From Rhynchospora pubera (lineage: Eukaryota > Streptophyta > Magnoliopsida > Poales > Cyperaceae), in NCBI GenBank assembly GCA_028095005.1, contig CM051463.1, forward strand, positions 9,167,052 to 9,231,051: a stretch of DNA of 64,000 bases, read 5' to 3'. The position numbers and the translations under genes are program-made. The notes under the pieces are model-generated. The model worked only from the letters and a program-made list of their open reading frames with translations, made no database searches and was not told the origin of the DNA. Below, in pieces: positions 33,859 to 48,900 of the stretch (position 1 is its first letter; each line of letters opens with the position of its first letter).

Positions 33859-36800
33859 TCACGCGATTGTGCATTCATTTGAAACCATTTGATTACTATA
33901 ATCTATATTTAAACTCTTTATACTGTGGAGAATAAGTTTATAATTTGATAGATTCAAATGGATTGGATTATACATGGCAATTACGCACATAAATTGCAAA
34001 TAATGAGCGTTCAAGACAGAGTTTGAGCATTTCACACTATTGTACATTCATTTCAAGTCATGTGATCACAATAATCTATATTTATGTTCTTTATAAAGTG
34101 TACAATGAGTTTATGATCATAAAATTGAAAAGTATTGGATTATACATGACAATTACGAACATATATTGCCAAATTATGTGTGTTGTGGACAGAATTGGAG
34201 AATTTTAATAGATTGTGCATTCATTTCGTGTAATTTGAGCACTATAATCTATATTTATGCTCGTTATACAGTGGAGAATAAGTTTATAATCTTAAAAATT
34301 CAAAAGGATTGGATTATACAAGGCAATTACCCACATAAAGTGCAAATTATGAGCGTTCTGGACAAAATTGGAGTGTATCACTCGATTGTGCATTTATTTC
34401 AAGACATTTGATCACAATAATCAATATTTATGCTCTTCATACAGTAAAGAATGAGTTTATGATCTTAAAAATTCAAAAGTATTTGATTATACATAGCAAT
34501 TACGCACATAAAGAACAAATAATGAGTGTTCTGGACAGAACTGGAGCATTTTACGCGATTGTGCATTCATTTCAAGTCATTTGATCAAATTAATCAATAT
34601 TTAAGTATTTTATGCAGCGAACAATGAGTTTGCATTTTTAAAAACTCAAAAGAGTTTTATAATACATGGCTTTTACGCACATAAAGTGCAAAACAAGAGC
34701 GTTCTGGACAGAATTAGAGAATTTCAAGCTATTGTGCTTTCATTTTTAGTCATTTGATTACTATAAACTTTATTTGAGCTTTTTATACAGTGGAGAATAA
34801 CTTTATAATCTTAAAACTTCAAAAGGATTGTATTATACAAGGCAATTACACACATAAAGTGCAACTAATGAGTGTCTTGGACAGAATTTGAGTGTTTCAT
34901 GCGATTGTGCATTCATTTGAAACCATTTGATTACTATAATCTATATTTAAACTCTTTATACTGTGGAGAATAAGTTTAAAATTTGATAAATTCAAATGGA
35001 TTGGACTATACATGGCAATTACGCACATAAATTGCAAATAATGAGCGTTCAAGACAGAATTTGAGCATTTCACACTATTGTACATTCATTTCAAGTCATG
35101 TGATCACAATAATCTATATTTATGTTCTTTATAAAGTGTACAATGAGTTTATGATCTTAAAATTGAAAAGTATTGGATTATACATGACAATTACGAACAT
35201 ATATTGCCAAATTATGTGTGTTGTGGACAGAATTGGAGAATTTTAATAGATTGTGCATTCATTTCGAGTAATTTGAACACTATAATCTATATTTATGCTC
35301 GTTATACAGTGGAGAATAAGTTTATAATCTTAAAAATTCAAAAGGATTGGATTATACAAGGCAATTACCCACATAAAGTGCAAATTATGAGCATTCTGGA
35401 CAAAATTGGAGCGTATCACGCGATTCAAGACATTTGATCACAATAATCAATATTTATGCTCTTCATACAGTAAAGAATGAGTTTATGATCTTAAAAATTC
35501 AAAAGTATTTGATTATACATAGCAATTACGCACATAAAGAACAAATAATGAGTGTTCTGGACAGAACTGGAGCATTTTACGCGATTGTGCATTCATTTCA
35601 AGTCATTTGATCAAATTAATCTATATTTAAGTATTTTATGCAGTGAACAATGAGTTTGCATTTTTAAAAACTCAAAAGAGTTTTATAATACATGGCTTTT
35701 ACGCACATAAAGTGCAAACCAAGAGCGTTCTGGACAGAATTAGAGAATTTCAAACTATTGTGCTTTCATTTTTAGTCATTTCATTACTATAATCTTTATT
35801 TGAGCTTTTTATACAGTGGAGAATAACTTTATAATCTTAAAACTTCAAAAGGATTGGATTATACAAGGCAATTACGCATATAAAGTGCAACTAATGAGTG
35901 TCTTGGACAGAATTTGAGCGTTTCACGCGATTGTGCATTCATTTGAAACCATTGGATTACTATAATCTATATTTAAACTCTTTATACTGTAGAGAATAAG
36001 TTTATAATTTGATAAATTCAAATGGATTGGATTATACATGGCAATTACGCACATAAATTGCAAATAATGAGCGTTCAAGACAGAATTTGAGCATGTCACA
36101 TTATTGTCCATTCATTTCAAGTAATGTGATCACAATAATCTATATTTATATTTTTTATAAAGTGTACAAAGAGTTTATGATCTTAAAATTGAAAAGTATT
36201 GGATTATACATGACAATTAACAACATATATTGCCAAATTATGTGTGTTGTGGACAGAATTGGAGAATTTTAATAGATTGTGCATTCATTTCGAGTAATTT
36301 GAACACTAAAATCTATATTTATGCTCGTTATACAGTGAAGAATAAGTTTATAATCTTAAAAATTCAAAAGGATTGGATTATACAAGGCAATTACCCACAT
36401 AAAGTGCAAATTATGAGCGTTCTGGACAAAATTGGAGCGTATCACGCGATTCAAGACATTTGATCACAATAATCAATATTTAAGCTCTTAATACAGTAAA
36501 GAATGAGTTTATGATCTTAAAAATTCAAAAGTATTTGATTATACATGGCAATTACGCACATAAAGAACAAATAATGAGTGTTCTGGACAGAACTGGAGCA
36601 TTTTACGCGATTGTGCATTCATTTCAAGTCATTTGATCAAAATAATCTCTATTTATGTATTTCATGCTGTGAACAATGAGTTTGCATTTTTAAAAACTCA
36701 AAAGAGTTTTATAATACATGGCGATTACGCACATAAAGTGCAAACCAAGAGCGTTCTGGACAGAATTAAAGAATTTCAAGCTATTGTGCTTTCATTTTTA

Positions 36801-39800
36801 GTCATTTGATTACTATAAACTTTATTTGAGCTTTTTATACAGTGGAGAATAACTTTATAATCTTAAAACTTCAAAAGGATTGGATTATACAAGGCAATTA
36901 CGCACATAAAGTGCAACTAATGAGTGTCTTGGACAGAATTTGAGCGTTTCACGCGATTGTGCATTCATTTGAAACCATTTGATTACTATAATCTATATTT
37001 AAACTCTTTATACTGTGGAGAATAAGTTTATAATTTGATAAATTCAAATGGATTGGATTATACATGGCAATTACGCACATAAATTGCAAATAATGAGCAT
37101 TCAAGACAGAGTTTGAGCATTTAACACTATTGTACATTCATTTCAAGTCATGTGATCACAATAATCTATATTTATGTTCTTTATAAAGTGTACAATGAGT
37201 TTATGATCTTAAAATTGAAAAGTATTGGATTATACATGACAATTACGAACATATATTGCCAAATTATGTGTGTTGTGGACAGAATTGGAGAATTTTAATA
37301 GATTGTGCATTCATTTCGTGTAATTTGAACACTATAATCTATATTTATGCTCGTTATACAGTGGAGAATAAGTTTATAATCTTAAAAATTCAAAAGGATT
37401 GGATTATACAAGGCAATTACCCACATAAAGTGCAAATAATGAGCGTTCTGGACAAAATTAGAGCGTATCACGCGATTGTGCATTTATTTCAAGACATTTG
37501 ATCACAATAATCAATATTTATGCTCTTCATACAGTAAAGAATGAGTTTATGATCTTAAAAATTCAAAAGTATTTGATTATACATAGCAATTACGCACATT
37601 AAGAACAAATAATGAGTGTTCTGGACAGAACTGGAGCATTTTACGCGATTGTGCATTCATTTCAAGTCATTTGATCAAAATAACCTATATTTAAGTATTT
37701 TATGCAGTGAACAATGAGTTTGCATTTTTAAAAACTCAAAATAGTTTCATAATACATGGTAATTACGCACATAAAGTGCAAAACAAGAGCGTTCTGGACA
37801 GAATTAGAGAACTTCAAGCTATTGTGCTTTCATTTTTAGTCATTTGATTACTATAAACTTTATTTGAGCTTTTTATACAGTGGAGAATAACTTTATAATC
37901 TTAAAACTTCAACAAGATTGGATTATACAAGGCAATTACGCACATAAAGTGCAACTAATGAGTGTCTTGGACAGAATTTGAGCGTTTCACGCGATTGTGC
38001 ATTCATTTGAAACCATTTGATTACTATAATCTATATTTAAACTCTTTATACTGTGGAGAATAAGTTTAAAATTTGATAAATTCAAATGGATTAGACTATA
38101 CATGGCAATTACGCACATAAATTGCAAATAATGAGCGTTCAAGACACAATTTGAGCATTTCACACTATTGTACATTCATTTCAAGTCATGTGATCACAAT
38201 AATATATATTTATGCTCTTAATAAAGTGTACAATGAGTTTATGATCTTAAAATTGAAAAGTATTGGATTATATATGACAATTACGAACATATATTGCCAA
38301 ATTATGTGTGTTGTGGACAGAATTGGAGAATTTTAATAGATTGTGCATTCATTTCGAGTAATTTAAACACTATAATCTATATTTATGCTCGTTATACAGT
38401 GGAGAATAAGTTTATAATCTTAAAAATTCAAAAGGATTGGATTATACAAGGCAATTACCCACATAAAGTGCACATTATGAGCGTTCTGGACAAAATTGGA
38501 GCGTATCACGCGATTGTGCATTTATTTCAAGACATTTGATCACAATAATCAATATTTATGCTCTTCATACAGTAAAGAATGAGTTTATGATCTTAAAAAT
38601 TCAAAAGTATTTGATTATACATAGCAATTACGCACATAAAGAACAAATAATGAGTGTTCTGGACAGAACTGGAGCATTTTACGCGATTGTGCATTCATTT
38701 CAAGTCATTTGATCAAATTAATCTATATTTAAGTATTTTATGCAGTGAACAATGAGTTTGCATTTTTAAAAACTCAAAAGAGTTTTATAATACATGGCTT
38801 TTACGCACATAAAGTGCAAACCAAGAGCGTTCTGGACAGAATTAGAGAATTTCAAGCTATTGTGCTTTCATTTTTAGTCATTTGATTACTATAATCTTTA
38901 TTTGAGCTTTTTATACAGTGGAGAATAACTTTATAATCTTAAAACTTCAAAAGGATTGGATTATACAAGGCAATTACGCCTATAAAGTGCAACTAATGAG
39001 TGTCTTGGACAGAATTTGAGTGTTTCACGCGATTGTGCATTCATTTGAAACCATTGGATTACTATAATCTATATTTAAACTCTTTATACAGTAGAGAATA
39101 AGTTTATAATTTGATAAATTCAAATTGATTGGATTATACATGGCAATTACGCACATAAATTGCAAATAATGAGCGTTCAAGACCGAATTTGAGCATGTCA
39201 CATTATTGTACATTCATTTCAAGTAATGTGATCACAATAATCTATATTTATATTCTTTATAAAGTGTACAATGAGTTTATGATCTTAAAATTGAAAAGTA
39301 TTGGATTATACATGACAATTACGAACATATATTGCCAAATTATGTGTGTTGTGGACAGAATTGGAGAATTTTAATAGATTGTGCATTCATTTCGAGTAAT
39401 TTGAACACTATAATCTATATTTATGCTCGTTATACAGTGGAGAATATGTTTATAATCTTAAAAATTCAAAAGGATTGGATTATACAAGGCAATTACCCAC
39501 ATAAAGTGCAAATAATGAGCGTACTGGAAAGAAATTGAGCGTATCACGCGATTGTGCATTTATTTCAAGACATTTGATCACAATAATCAATATTTAAGCT
39601 CTTCATACAGTAAAGAATGAGTTTATGATATTAAAAATTCAAAAGTATTTGATTATACATAGCAATTACGCACATAAAGAACAAATAATGAGTGTTCTGG
39701 ACAGAACTGGAGCATTTTACGCGATTGTGCATTCATTTCAAGTCATTTGATCAAAATAATCTATATTTATGTATTTTAAGCAGTGAACAATGAGTTTGCA

Positions 39801-42137
39801 TTTTTAAAAACTCAAAAGAGTTTTATAATACATGGCGATTACGCACATAAAGTGCAAACCAAGAGCGTTCTGGACAAAATTAAAGAATTTCAAGCTATTG
39901 TGCTTTCATTTTTAGCCATTTGATTACTATAAACTTTATTTGAGCTTTTTATACAGTGGAGAATAACTTTATAATCTTAAAACTTCAAAAGGATTGCATT
40001 ATACAAGGCAATTACGCACATAAAGTGCAACTAATGAGTGTCTTGGACAGAATTTGAGCGTTTCACGCGATTGTGCATTCATTTGAAACCATTTGATTAC
40101 TATAATCTATATTTAAACTCTTTATACTGTGGAGAATAAGTTTATAATTTGATAAATTCAAATGGATTGGATTATACATGGCAATTACGCACATAAATTG
40201 CAAATAATGAGCGTTCAAGACAGAGTTTGAGCATTTCACACTATTGTACATTCATTTCAAGTCATGTGATCACAATAATCTATATTTATGTTCTTTATAA
40301 AGTGTACAATGAGTTTATGATCTTAAAATTGAAATGTATTGCATTATACAAGACAATTACGAACATATATTGCCAAATTATGTGTGTTGTGGACAGAATT
40401 GGAGAATTTAATAGATTGTGCATTCATTTCGTGTAATTTGAACACTATAATCTATATTTATGCTCGTTATACTGCGGAGAATAAGTTTATAATCTTAAAA
40501 ATTCAAAAGGATTGGATTATACAAGGCAATTACCCACATAAAGTGCAAATAATGTGCGTTCTGGACAAAATTGGAGCGTATCAAGCGATTGTGCATTTAT
40601 TTCAAGACATTTGATCACAATAATCAATATTTAAGTTCTTCATACAGTAAAGAATGAGTTTATGATCTTAAAAATTCAAAAGTATTTGATTATACATAGC
40701 AATTACGCACATTAAGAACAAATAATGAGTGTTCTGGACAGAACTGGAGCATTTTACGCGATTGTGCATTCATTTCTAGTCATTTGATCAAAATAACCTA
40801 TATTTAAGTATTTTATGCAGTGAACAATGAGTTTGCATTTTTAAAAACTCAAAATAGTTTCATAATACATGGTAATTACGCACATAAAGTGCAAAACAAG
40901 AGCGTTCTGGACAGAATTAGAGAATTTCAAGCTATTGTGCTTTCATTTTTAGTCATTTGATTACTATAAACTTTATTTGAGCTTTTTATACAGTGGAGAA
41001 TAACTTTATAATCTTAAAACTTCAAAAGGATTGGATTATACAAGGCAATTACGCACATAAAGTGCAACTAATGAGTGTCTTGGACAGAATTTGAGCGTTT
41101 CACGCGATTGTGCATTCATTTGAAACCATTTGATTACTATAATCTATATTTAAACTCTTTATACTGTGGAGAATAAGTTTAAAATTTGATAAATTCAAAT
41201 GGATTGGACTATACATGGCAATTACGCACATAAATTGCAAATAATGAGCGTTCAAGACAGAATTTGAACATTTCACACTATTGTACATTCATTTCAAGTC
41301 ATGTGATCACAATAATCTATATTTATGTTCTTTATAAAGTGTACAATGAGTTTATGATCTTAAAATTGAAAAGTATTGGATTATACATGACAATTATGAA
41401 CATATATTGCCAAATTATGTGTGTTGTGGACAGAATTGGAGAATTTTAATAGATTGTGCATTCATTTCGAGTAATTTGAACACTATAATCTATATTTATG
41501 CGCGTTATACAGTGGAGAATAAGTTTATAATCTTAAAAATTCAAAAGGATTGGATTATACAAGGCAATTACCCACATAAAGTTCAAATTATGAGCGTTCT
41601 GGACAAAATTGGAGCGTATCACGCGATTGTGCATTTATTTCAAGACATTTGATCACAATAATCAATATTTATGCTCTTCATACAGTAAAGAATGAGTTTA
41701 TGATCTTAAAAATTCAAAAGTATTTGATTATACATAGCAATTACGCAAATAAAGAACAAATAATGAGTGTTCTGGACAGAACTGGAGCATTTTACGTGAT
41801 TGGGCATTCATTTCAAGTCATTTGATCAAAATAATCTATATTTAAGTATTTTATGCAGTGAACAATGAGTTTGCATTTTTAAAAACTCAAAAGAGTTTTA
41901 TAATACATGGCTTTTACGCACATAAAGTGCAAACCAAGAGTGTTCTGGACAGAATTAGAGAATTTCAAGCTATTGTGCTTTCATTTTTAGTCATTTGATT
42001 ACTATAATCTTTATTTGAGCTTTTTATACAGTGGAGAATAACTTTATAATCTTAAAACTTCAAAAGGATTGGATTATACAAGGCAATTACGCATATAAAG
42101 TGCAACTAATGAGTGTCTTGGACAGAATTTGATCGTT

Positions 42138-45100
42138 TCACGCGATTGTGCATTCATTTGAAACCATTGGATTACTATAATCTATATTTAAACTCTTTAT
42201 ACTGTAGAGAATAAGTTTATAATTTGATAAATTCAAATGGATTGGATTATACATGGCAATTACGCACATAAATTGCAAATAATGAGCGTTCAAGACAGAA
42301 TTTGAGCATGTCACATTATTGTACATTCATTTCAAGTAATGTGATCACAATAATCTATATTTATATTCTTTATAAAGTGTACAATGAGTTTATGATCTTA
42401 AAATTGAAAAGTATTGGATTATACATGACAATTACGAACATATATTGCCAAATTATGTGTGTTGTGGACAGAATTGGAGAATTTTAATAGATTGTGCATT
42501 CATTTCGAGTAATTTAAACACTATAATCTATATTTATGCTCGTTATACAGTGGAGAATAAGTTTATAATCTTAAAAATTCAAAAGGATTGGATTATACAA
42601 GGCAATTACCCACAAAAAAAATGCAAATATTGAGCGTACTGGAAAGAAATTGAGCGTATCACGCGATTGTGCATTTATTTCAAGACATTTGATCACAATA
42701 ATCAATATTTAAGCTCTTCATACAGTAAAGAATGAGTTTATGATCTTAAAAATTCAAAAGTATTTGATTATACATAGCAATTACGCAAATACAGAACAAA
42801 TAATGAGTGTTCTGGACAGAACTGGAGCATTTTACGTGATTGTGCATTCATTTCAAGTCATTTGATCAAAATAATCTATATTTAAGTATTTTATGCAGTG
42901 AACAATGAGTTTGCATTTTTAAAAACTCAAAAGAGTTTTATAATACATGGCTTTTACGCACATAAAGTGCAAACCAAGAGCGTTCTGGACAAAATTAAAG
43001 AATTTCAAGCTATTGTGCTTTCATTTTTAGCCATTTGATTACTATAAACTTTATTTGAGCTTTTTATACAGTGGAGAATAACTTTATAATCTTAAAACTT
43101 CAAAAGGATTGCATTATACAAGGCAATTACGCACATAAAGTGCAACTAATGAATGTCTTGGACAGAATTTGAGCGTTTCACGCGATTGTGCATTCATTTG
43201 AAACCATTTGATTACTATAATCTATATTTGAACTCTTTATACTGTAGAGAATAAGTTTATAATTTGATAAATTCAAATGGATTGGATTATACATGGCAAT
43301 TACGCACATAAATTGCAAATAATGAGCGTTCAAGACAGAATTTGAGCATGTCACATTATTGTACATTCATTTCAAGTAATGTGATCACAATAATCTATAT
43401 TTATATTCTTTATAAAGTGTACAATGAGTTTATGATCTTAAAATTGAAAAGTATTGGATTATACATGACAATTACGAACATATATTGCCAAATTATGTGT
43501 GTTGTGGACAGAATTGGAGAATTTTAATAGATTGTGCATTCATTTCGAGTAATTTAAACACTATAATCTATATTTATGCTCGTTATACAGTGGAGAATAA
43601 GTTTATAATCTTAAAAATTCAAAAGGATTGGATTATACAAGGCAATTGCCCACAAAAAAAATGCAAATATTGAGCGTACTGGAAAGAAATTGAGCGTATC
43701 ACGCGATTGTGCATTTATTTCAAGACATTTGATCACAATAATCAATATTTAAGCTCTTCATACAGTAAAGAATGAGTTTATGATCTTAAAAATTCAAAAG
43801 TATTTGATTATACATAGCAATTACGCAAATAAAGAACAAATAATGAGTGTTCTGGACAGAACTGGAGCATTTTACGTGATTGTGCATTCATTTCAAGTCA
43901 TTTGATCAAAATAATCTATATTTAAGTATTTTATGCAGTGAACAATGAGTTTGCATTTTTAAAAACTCAAAAGAGTTTTATAATACATGGCTTTTACGCA
44001 CATAAAGTGCAAACCAAGAGCGTTCTGGACAAAATTAAAGAATTTCAAGCTATTGTGCTTTCATTTTTAGCCATTTGATTACTATAAACTTTATTTGAGC
44101 TTTTTATACAGTGGAGAATAACTTTATAATCTTAAAACTTCAAAAGGATTGCATTATACAAGGCAATTACGCACATAAAGTGCAACTAATGAGTGTCTTG
44201 GATAGAATTTGAGCGTTTCACGCGATTGTGCATTCATTTGAAACCATTTGATTACTATAATCTATATTTAAACTCTTTATACTATAGAGAATAAGTTTAT
44301 AATTTGATAAATTCAAATGGATTGGATTATACATGGCAATTACGCACATAAATTGCAAATAATGAGCGTTCAAGACAGAATTTGAGCATGTCACATTATT
44401 GTACATTCATTTCAAGTAATGTGATCACAATAATCTATATTTATATTCTTTATAAAGTGTACAATGAGTTTATGATCTTAAAATTGAAAAGTATTAGATT
44501 ATACATGACAATTACGAACATATATTGCCAAATTATGTGTGTTGTGGACAGAATTGGAGAATTTTAATAGATTGTGCATTCATTTCGAGTAATTTAAACA
44601 CTATAATCTATATTTATGCTCGTTATACAGTGGAGAATAAGTTTATAATCTTAAAAATTCAAAAGGATTGGATTATACAAGGCAATTACCCACAAAAAAA
44701 ATGCAAATATTGAGCGTACTGGAAAGAAATTGAGCGTATCACGCGATTGTGCATTTATTTCAAGACATTTGATCACAATAATCAATATTTAAGCTCTTCA
44801 TACAGTAAAGAATGAGTTTATGATCTTAAAAATTCAAAAGTTTTTTATTATACATAGCAATTACGCACATAAAGAACAAATAATGAGTGTTCTGGACAGA
44901 ACTGGAGCATTTTACGCGATTGTGCATTCATTTCAAGTCATTTGATCAAAATAATCTATATTTATGTATTTTATGCAGTGAACAATGAGTTTGCATTTTT
45001 AAAAACTCAAAAGAGTTTTATAATACATGGCGATTACGCACATAAAGTGCAAACCAAGAGCGTTCTGGACAAAATTAGAGAATTTCAAGCTATTGTGCTT

Positions 45101-45257
45101 TCATTTTTAGTCATTTGATTACTATAAATTTTATTTGAGCTTTTTATACAGTGGAGAATAACTTTATAATCTTAAAACTTCAAAAGGATTGGATTATACA
45201 AGGCAATTACGCACATAAAGTGCAACTAATGAGTGTCTTGGACAGAATTTGAGCGTT
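42138..45257. repeat. Run of three 1040-bp higher-order units
   Basis: Three consecutive units share the insertion variant CCCACAAAAAAAATGC in their D monomer (about 42610, 43650 and 44690) and have equal 1040-bp spacing, showing a local, recent amplification of one unit. Confidence 0.85.
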
Positions 45258-45900
45258 TCACGCGATTGTGCATTCATTTGAAACCATTGGATTACTATAA
45301 TCTATATTTAAACTCTTTATACTGTGGAGAATAAGTTTATATTTTGATAAATTCAAATGGATTGGATTATACATTGCAATTACGCACATAAATTGCAAAT
45401 AATGAGCGTTCAAGACAGAGTTTGAGCATTTCACACTATTGTACATTCATTTCAAGTCATGTGATCACAATAATCTATATTTATGTTCTTTATAAAGTGT
45501 ACAATGAGTTTATGATCTTAAAATTGAAAAGTATTGGATTATACATGACAATTACGAACATATATTGCCAAATTATGTGTGTTGTGGACAGAATTGGAGA
45601 ATTTTAATAGATTGTGCATTCATTTCGAGTAATTTGAACACTATAATCTATATTTATGCTCGTTATACAGTGGAGAATAAGTTTATAATCTTAAAAATTC
45701 AAAAGGATTGGATTATACAAGGCAATTACCCACATAAAGTGCAAATAATGAGCGTTCTGGACAAAATTGGAGCGTATCACGCGATTGTGCATTTATTTCA
45801 AGCCATTTGATCACAATAATCAATATTTATGCTCTTCATACAGTAAAGAATGAGTTTATGATCTTAAAAATTCAAAAGTATTTGATTATACATTGCAATT

Positions 45901-48900
45901 ACGAACATAAATTGCAAATAATGAGCTTTAATGACAGAATTGGAGCATTTCACGCAATTGTGCATTCATTTTAGGTCATATGATTACAATAATCTATATT
46001 TATATTCTTTATACAGTGTACAATAAGTTTATGGTGTTAAAATTGAAAAGTATTGGATCATAGATGACAATTACGCACATATATTGCCAAATTATGTGTG
46101 TTGTGGACAGAATTGGAGAATTTTAAGAGATTGTGCATTCATTTCTAGTAATTTGATCACTATAATCTATATTAAAACTCTTTATACAGTGAAGAATAAA
46201 TTTATAATCTTAAAAATTCAAAAGAATTGGATTATATATGGCAATTACGCACATTTAGTGCAAATAATGACTGTTCTGGACAGAATTGGAGCATTTCACG
46301 CGATTGTGCAATCATTTCGAGCCATTTAATCACAATAACCTATATTTAAGCTCGTTACACAGTGGCGAATTAGTTTATGATCATAAAAATTCAAAAGGAT
46401 TTGATTATACATAGCAATTACGCACATAAAGAGCAAATAATGAGTGTTCTTGTCAGAACTGGAGCATTTCACGCGATTGTACATTAATTTCAAGTTATTT
46501 GATCAAAATAATGTATATTTAAGGTCTTTATACTGTAAAGAATGAGTTTTACATTCTTAAAAATTCAAAACAGTTGGATTATACATGGCAATTACGCACA
46601 TAAAGTGCAAATCAAGAGCGTTCTGGACAGAATTGTAGTATTTCACGCAATTGTGCGTTAATTTAAAGACATTTGACACAATAATCTATATTGGAACTCT
46701 TTATACAGTTGAAAATAAGTTTATAATCTTAAAAATGCAAAAGGATTGGATTATACAAGGCAATTACGCACATAAAGTGCACATAATGAGCGTTCTGGAC
46801 AGATTTGGAGTGTTTCACGTGATTGCGCATTCATTTGAAACCATTTGATCACTATAATCTATATTTAAACTCTTTATACTGTGGAGAATAAGTTTATAAT
46901 TTGAGAAATTCAAATGGATTGGATTATACATGGCAATTACGCACATAAATTGCAAATAATGAGCGTTCATGACAGAATTGGAGCATTTCATGCTATTGTG
47001 CATTCATTTCAAGTCATGTGAACACAATAATCTATATTTATTTTCTTTATAGTTTACAATGAGTTTATGATCTTAAAATTGAAAAGTATTGGATTATGAA
47101 TGACAATTACGCACATATATTGCCAAATTATGTGTGTTGTGGACAGAATTGGAGAATTTTAAGAGATTGTGCATTCATTTGGAGTAATTTGATCACTATA
47201 ATCTATATTTAAGCTCGTTATGCAGTGTAGAATAAGTTTATGATCTTAAAATTCAAAAGGATTAGATTATACAAGGCAATTACGCACATATTGTGCAAAT
47301 AATGTGCGTTCAGGACTGAGTTGGAGCATTTCACGCGATTGTGCATTTATTTCAAGCCATTTGATCACAATAATCTATATTTGTGCTCTTTATACAGTGG
47401 AGAATGAGTTTATGATCTTAAAAATTCAAAAGGATTTGATTATACATAGCAATTACGCACATAAAGAGCAAATAATAAGTGTTCTGGACAGAACTGAAGC
47501 ATTTCACGCGATCGTGCATTCATTTCAAGCATAAATATAGATTATCGTGCATTCATTTCAATTCATTTCAAGTGTTCTTGATACTGTGAAGGATTAGTTT
47601 ACATTCTTCAAAACTCAAAAGAGTTTTGTTATACATGGCAATTTTGCATATAAAGTGCAAATCAAGAGCATTCTGGACAGAATTAAAGAATTTCAAGCTA
47701 TTGTGCATTCATTTGAAATTATTTGATCACTATAATCTATATTTATGCTCTTTATACAGTGGAAACTAAGTTTATAATCTTAAAAATTCAAAAGGATTGG
47801 ATTATGCTTACACACATAAAGTGTAAATAATGAGCATTCGGGAAGAATTGGAGCGTTTCACACGATTGTGCTTTAATTTCAAGATATATGAACACAATAA
47901 TCTATATTTAAGCTCTTTATACAGTGGAGAATGAGTTTATGATCTTAAAAATTCAAAAGGGCTGGATCATACAAGGCAATTACGCACAAAAATTGTGAAT
48001 TAAAAGTGTTCTTAGAATTGGACATTTCAAGCGATTGTGCATTCATTTCAAATCATTTGATCATTATAATCTATATTTAAACTCTTTATACCGTGGAGAA
48101 GAAGTTTATAGTCTTAAATATTCAAATGGATTGTATTATACATGGTAATTTACGCACATATAATAAAATACTGTGCGTTCAGGACAGAATTAGAGTATTA
48201 CAAGCAATTGTGCATGTATTTCAAGTCATTTGATCACTATAATTTATATTTAAATTCTTTATACAGTGGAAAATAAGTTTATAATCTTAAAAATTCAAAA
48301 GAATTGGATTATACATGGCAATGACGCACATAAAGTGCAAATAATGAAAGTTTTGGACAGAATTGGAGCATTTAATGCGATTGTGTATTCATTTCAAGCC
48401 ATTTAATCACAATAATCTATATTTAAGCTCGTTATATAGTAAAGATTGATTTTGCGATCTTAAAAATTTAAAAAGATTTTATTATAGATGACAATTACGC
48501 ACATATAGTACAAATAATGTGCCTTCTTGACAGAATTGGTGAATTTCAAACGATTGTGCATTCATTGCAAGTTATTTGATCAATATAATCTATATTTAAA
48601 CTCTTTATACAGTGGAGAATAAGTTTATAATCTTAAAAATTCAAAAGGATTGGATTATACAAGGCAATTACGCACATAAAGTGCAAATAATGACCGTTCT
48701 GGACAGAATTGGAGCATTTCACGCAATTGTGCCTTCATTTTAAGTCATGTGATCACAATAATCTATATTTATGTTCTTTATACAGTGTAAAATGAGTTTA
48801 TGATCTCAAAATTGAAAAGTATTGGATTTTACATGACAATTACGCACATATATTGCCAAATTATGTTTGTTGTGGACAGAATTGGAGAATTTTAAGAAAT

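Larger units (their letters stand above)
23692..45900. repeat. Higher-order repeat core, six monomers per unit
   Basis: Six monomer types follow in fixed order, recognisable by (A) TAATTTGATAAATTC, (B) AAAGTGTACAATGAG, (C) GCCAAATTATGTGTGTTG, (D) TTACCCACATAAAG, (E) GCAGTGAACAATGAG and (F) TGCTTTCATTTTTAGTC. Type A recurs at 23692, 25073, 26105, 27143, 28180, 29212, 30250, 31276, 32302, 33859, 34897, 35923, 36949, 37987, 39025, 40063, 41100, 42138, 43178, 44218 and 45258. Most intervals are 1026-1040 bp; the exceptions are one 1381-bp (8-monomer) and one 1557-bp (9-monomer) unit. Copies are nearly identical, so homogenisation is recent. Confidence 0.95.

Noticed and set aside
22925..47534. 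Dozens of near-identical 60-81-codon frames on both strands
   Set aside because: They recur with the satellite period in step with monomer types, lack promoters, and have no recognisable protein features.
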